This document shows positions 63,946 to 64,000 of a DNA stretch of 64,000 nt, one piece after another. The number at the start of each line of letters is the position of its first letter. Positions within the stretch are counted from its first letter, which is position 1. The notes beneath the pieces were generated by a model that saw nothing but the letters and a program-made list of their open reading frames with translations, was not told where the DNA came from and ran no database searches. The stretch comes from VFKI01 sp964647825 (GTDB lineage: Bacteria > Pseudomonadota > Gammaproteobacteria > DSM-16500). The stretch is taken from assembly GCA_964647825.1 (NCBI GenBank), contig CAZYJL010000006.1, positions 78,751 through 142,750 on the forward strand, written 5' to 3'. The translations under genes and the position numbers were made by a program.

Positions 63946-64000
63946 TGGCGTCCCCAAGGGGATTCGAACCCCTGTTACCGCCGTGAAAGGGCGATGTCCT
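63946..64000 (-). tRNA. tRNA-Glu (anticodon TTC), 3' part, cut by window end
   Basis: On the minus strand the sequence reads ...ccctttcacggcggtaac (anticodon loop with TTC), then aggggttcgaatcccctt (T arm), tggggac, and an encoded gcca 3' end at 63946. The first ~20 nt (acceptor strand and most of the D arm) lie beyond the window. Confidence 0.93.

Overview
The window comes from an AT-rich chromosome of a gammaproteobacterium, most likely a host-associated member of the Legionellales. Gene orders are gammaproteobacterial: mraZ-rsmH-ftsL-ftsI; lptF/lptG divergent from pepA-valS; leuS-lptE-holA; nadD-rsfS-rlmH. Three genes for unrecognised proteins carry exact or near-exact PmrA boxes, the element that controls Dot/Icm effector genes in Legionella and Coxiella. 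No dot/icm gene lies in the window, so the lineage and the effector calls are inferences.

Layout. 1-14462: a split dcw (division and cell wall) cluster on the minus strand (mraZ, rsmH, ftsL, ftsI ... murE, mraY, murD). A plus-strand shikimate cluster (aroA, aroQ, aroE, DAHP synthase, an unknown gene, aroB, aroC) sits inside it. murF is absent from its usual place between murE and mraY, and no shikimate kinase is present. 14463-17000: a PmrA-box gene whose protein has nuclear-localisation-like and SUMO-interaction-like tail motifs, then a YefM/YoeB toxin-antitoxin pair. 17225-29614: gatCAB, a membrane glycosyltransferase, lptG/lptF, pepA and valS (holC absent between them). 29658-34204: three unknown genes, one with partial endonuclease/exonuclease/phosphatase motifs. 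34262-38598: a POT peptide transporter, then a sugar porter overlapping a glucokinase. 38800-43368: methylcitrate-cycle operon prpB-prpC-prpD, then corA. 43599-54487: cvpA, lnt-leuS-lptE-holA, a HigBA pair with a frameshifted toxin, a large unknown membrane protein, nadD-rsfS-rlmH. 54497-57485: two divergent paralogues, each with its own PmrA box. The left one is intact, with a 171-bp internal duplication; the right one is decayed. 57693-64000: a host-attachment-family protein, a GT4 glycosyltransferase, a zinc alcohol dehydrogenase, a DUF6314-like protein, a membrane protein, a small acidic protein with a basic tail, a subclass B3 metallo-beta-lactamase and the 3' part of tRNA-Glu.

Five families of short non-coding repeats (about 85-310 bp, most with terminal inverted repeats, none with a transposase) fill the intergenic gaps. 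Some supply stop codons or occupy places where a conserved gene is missing.

The most interesting content is the set of PmrA-box genes and their neighbours. Their proteins are mostly helical and low in complexity, and they end in basic nuclear-localisation-like patches next to acidic blocks. Together they look like secreted effectors, some perhaps aimed at the host nucleus.
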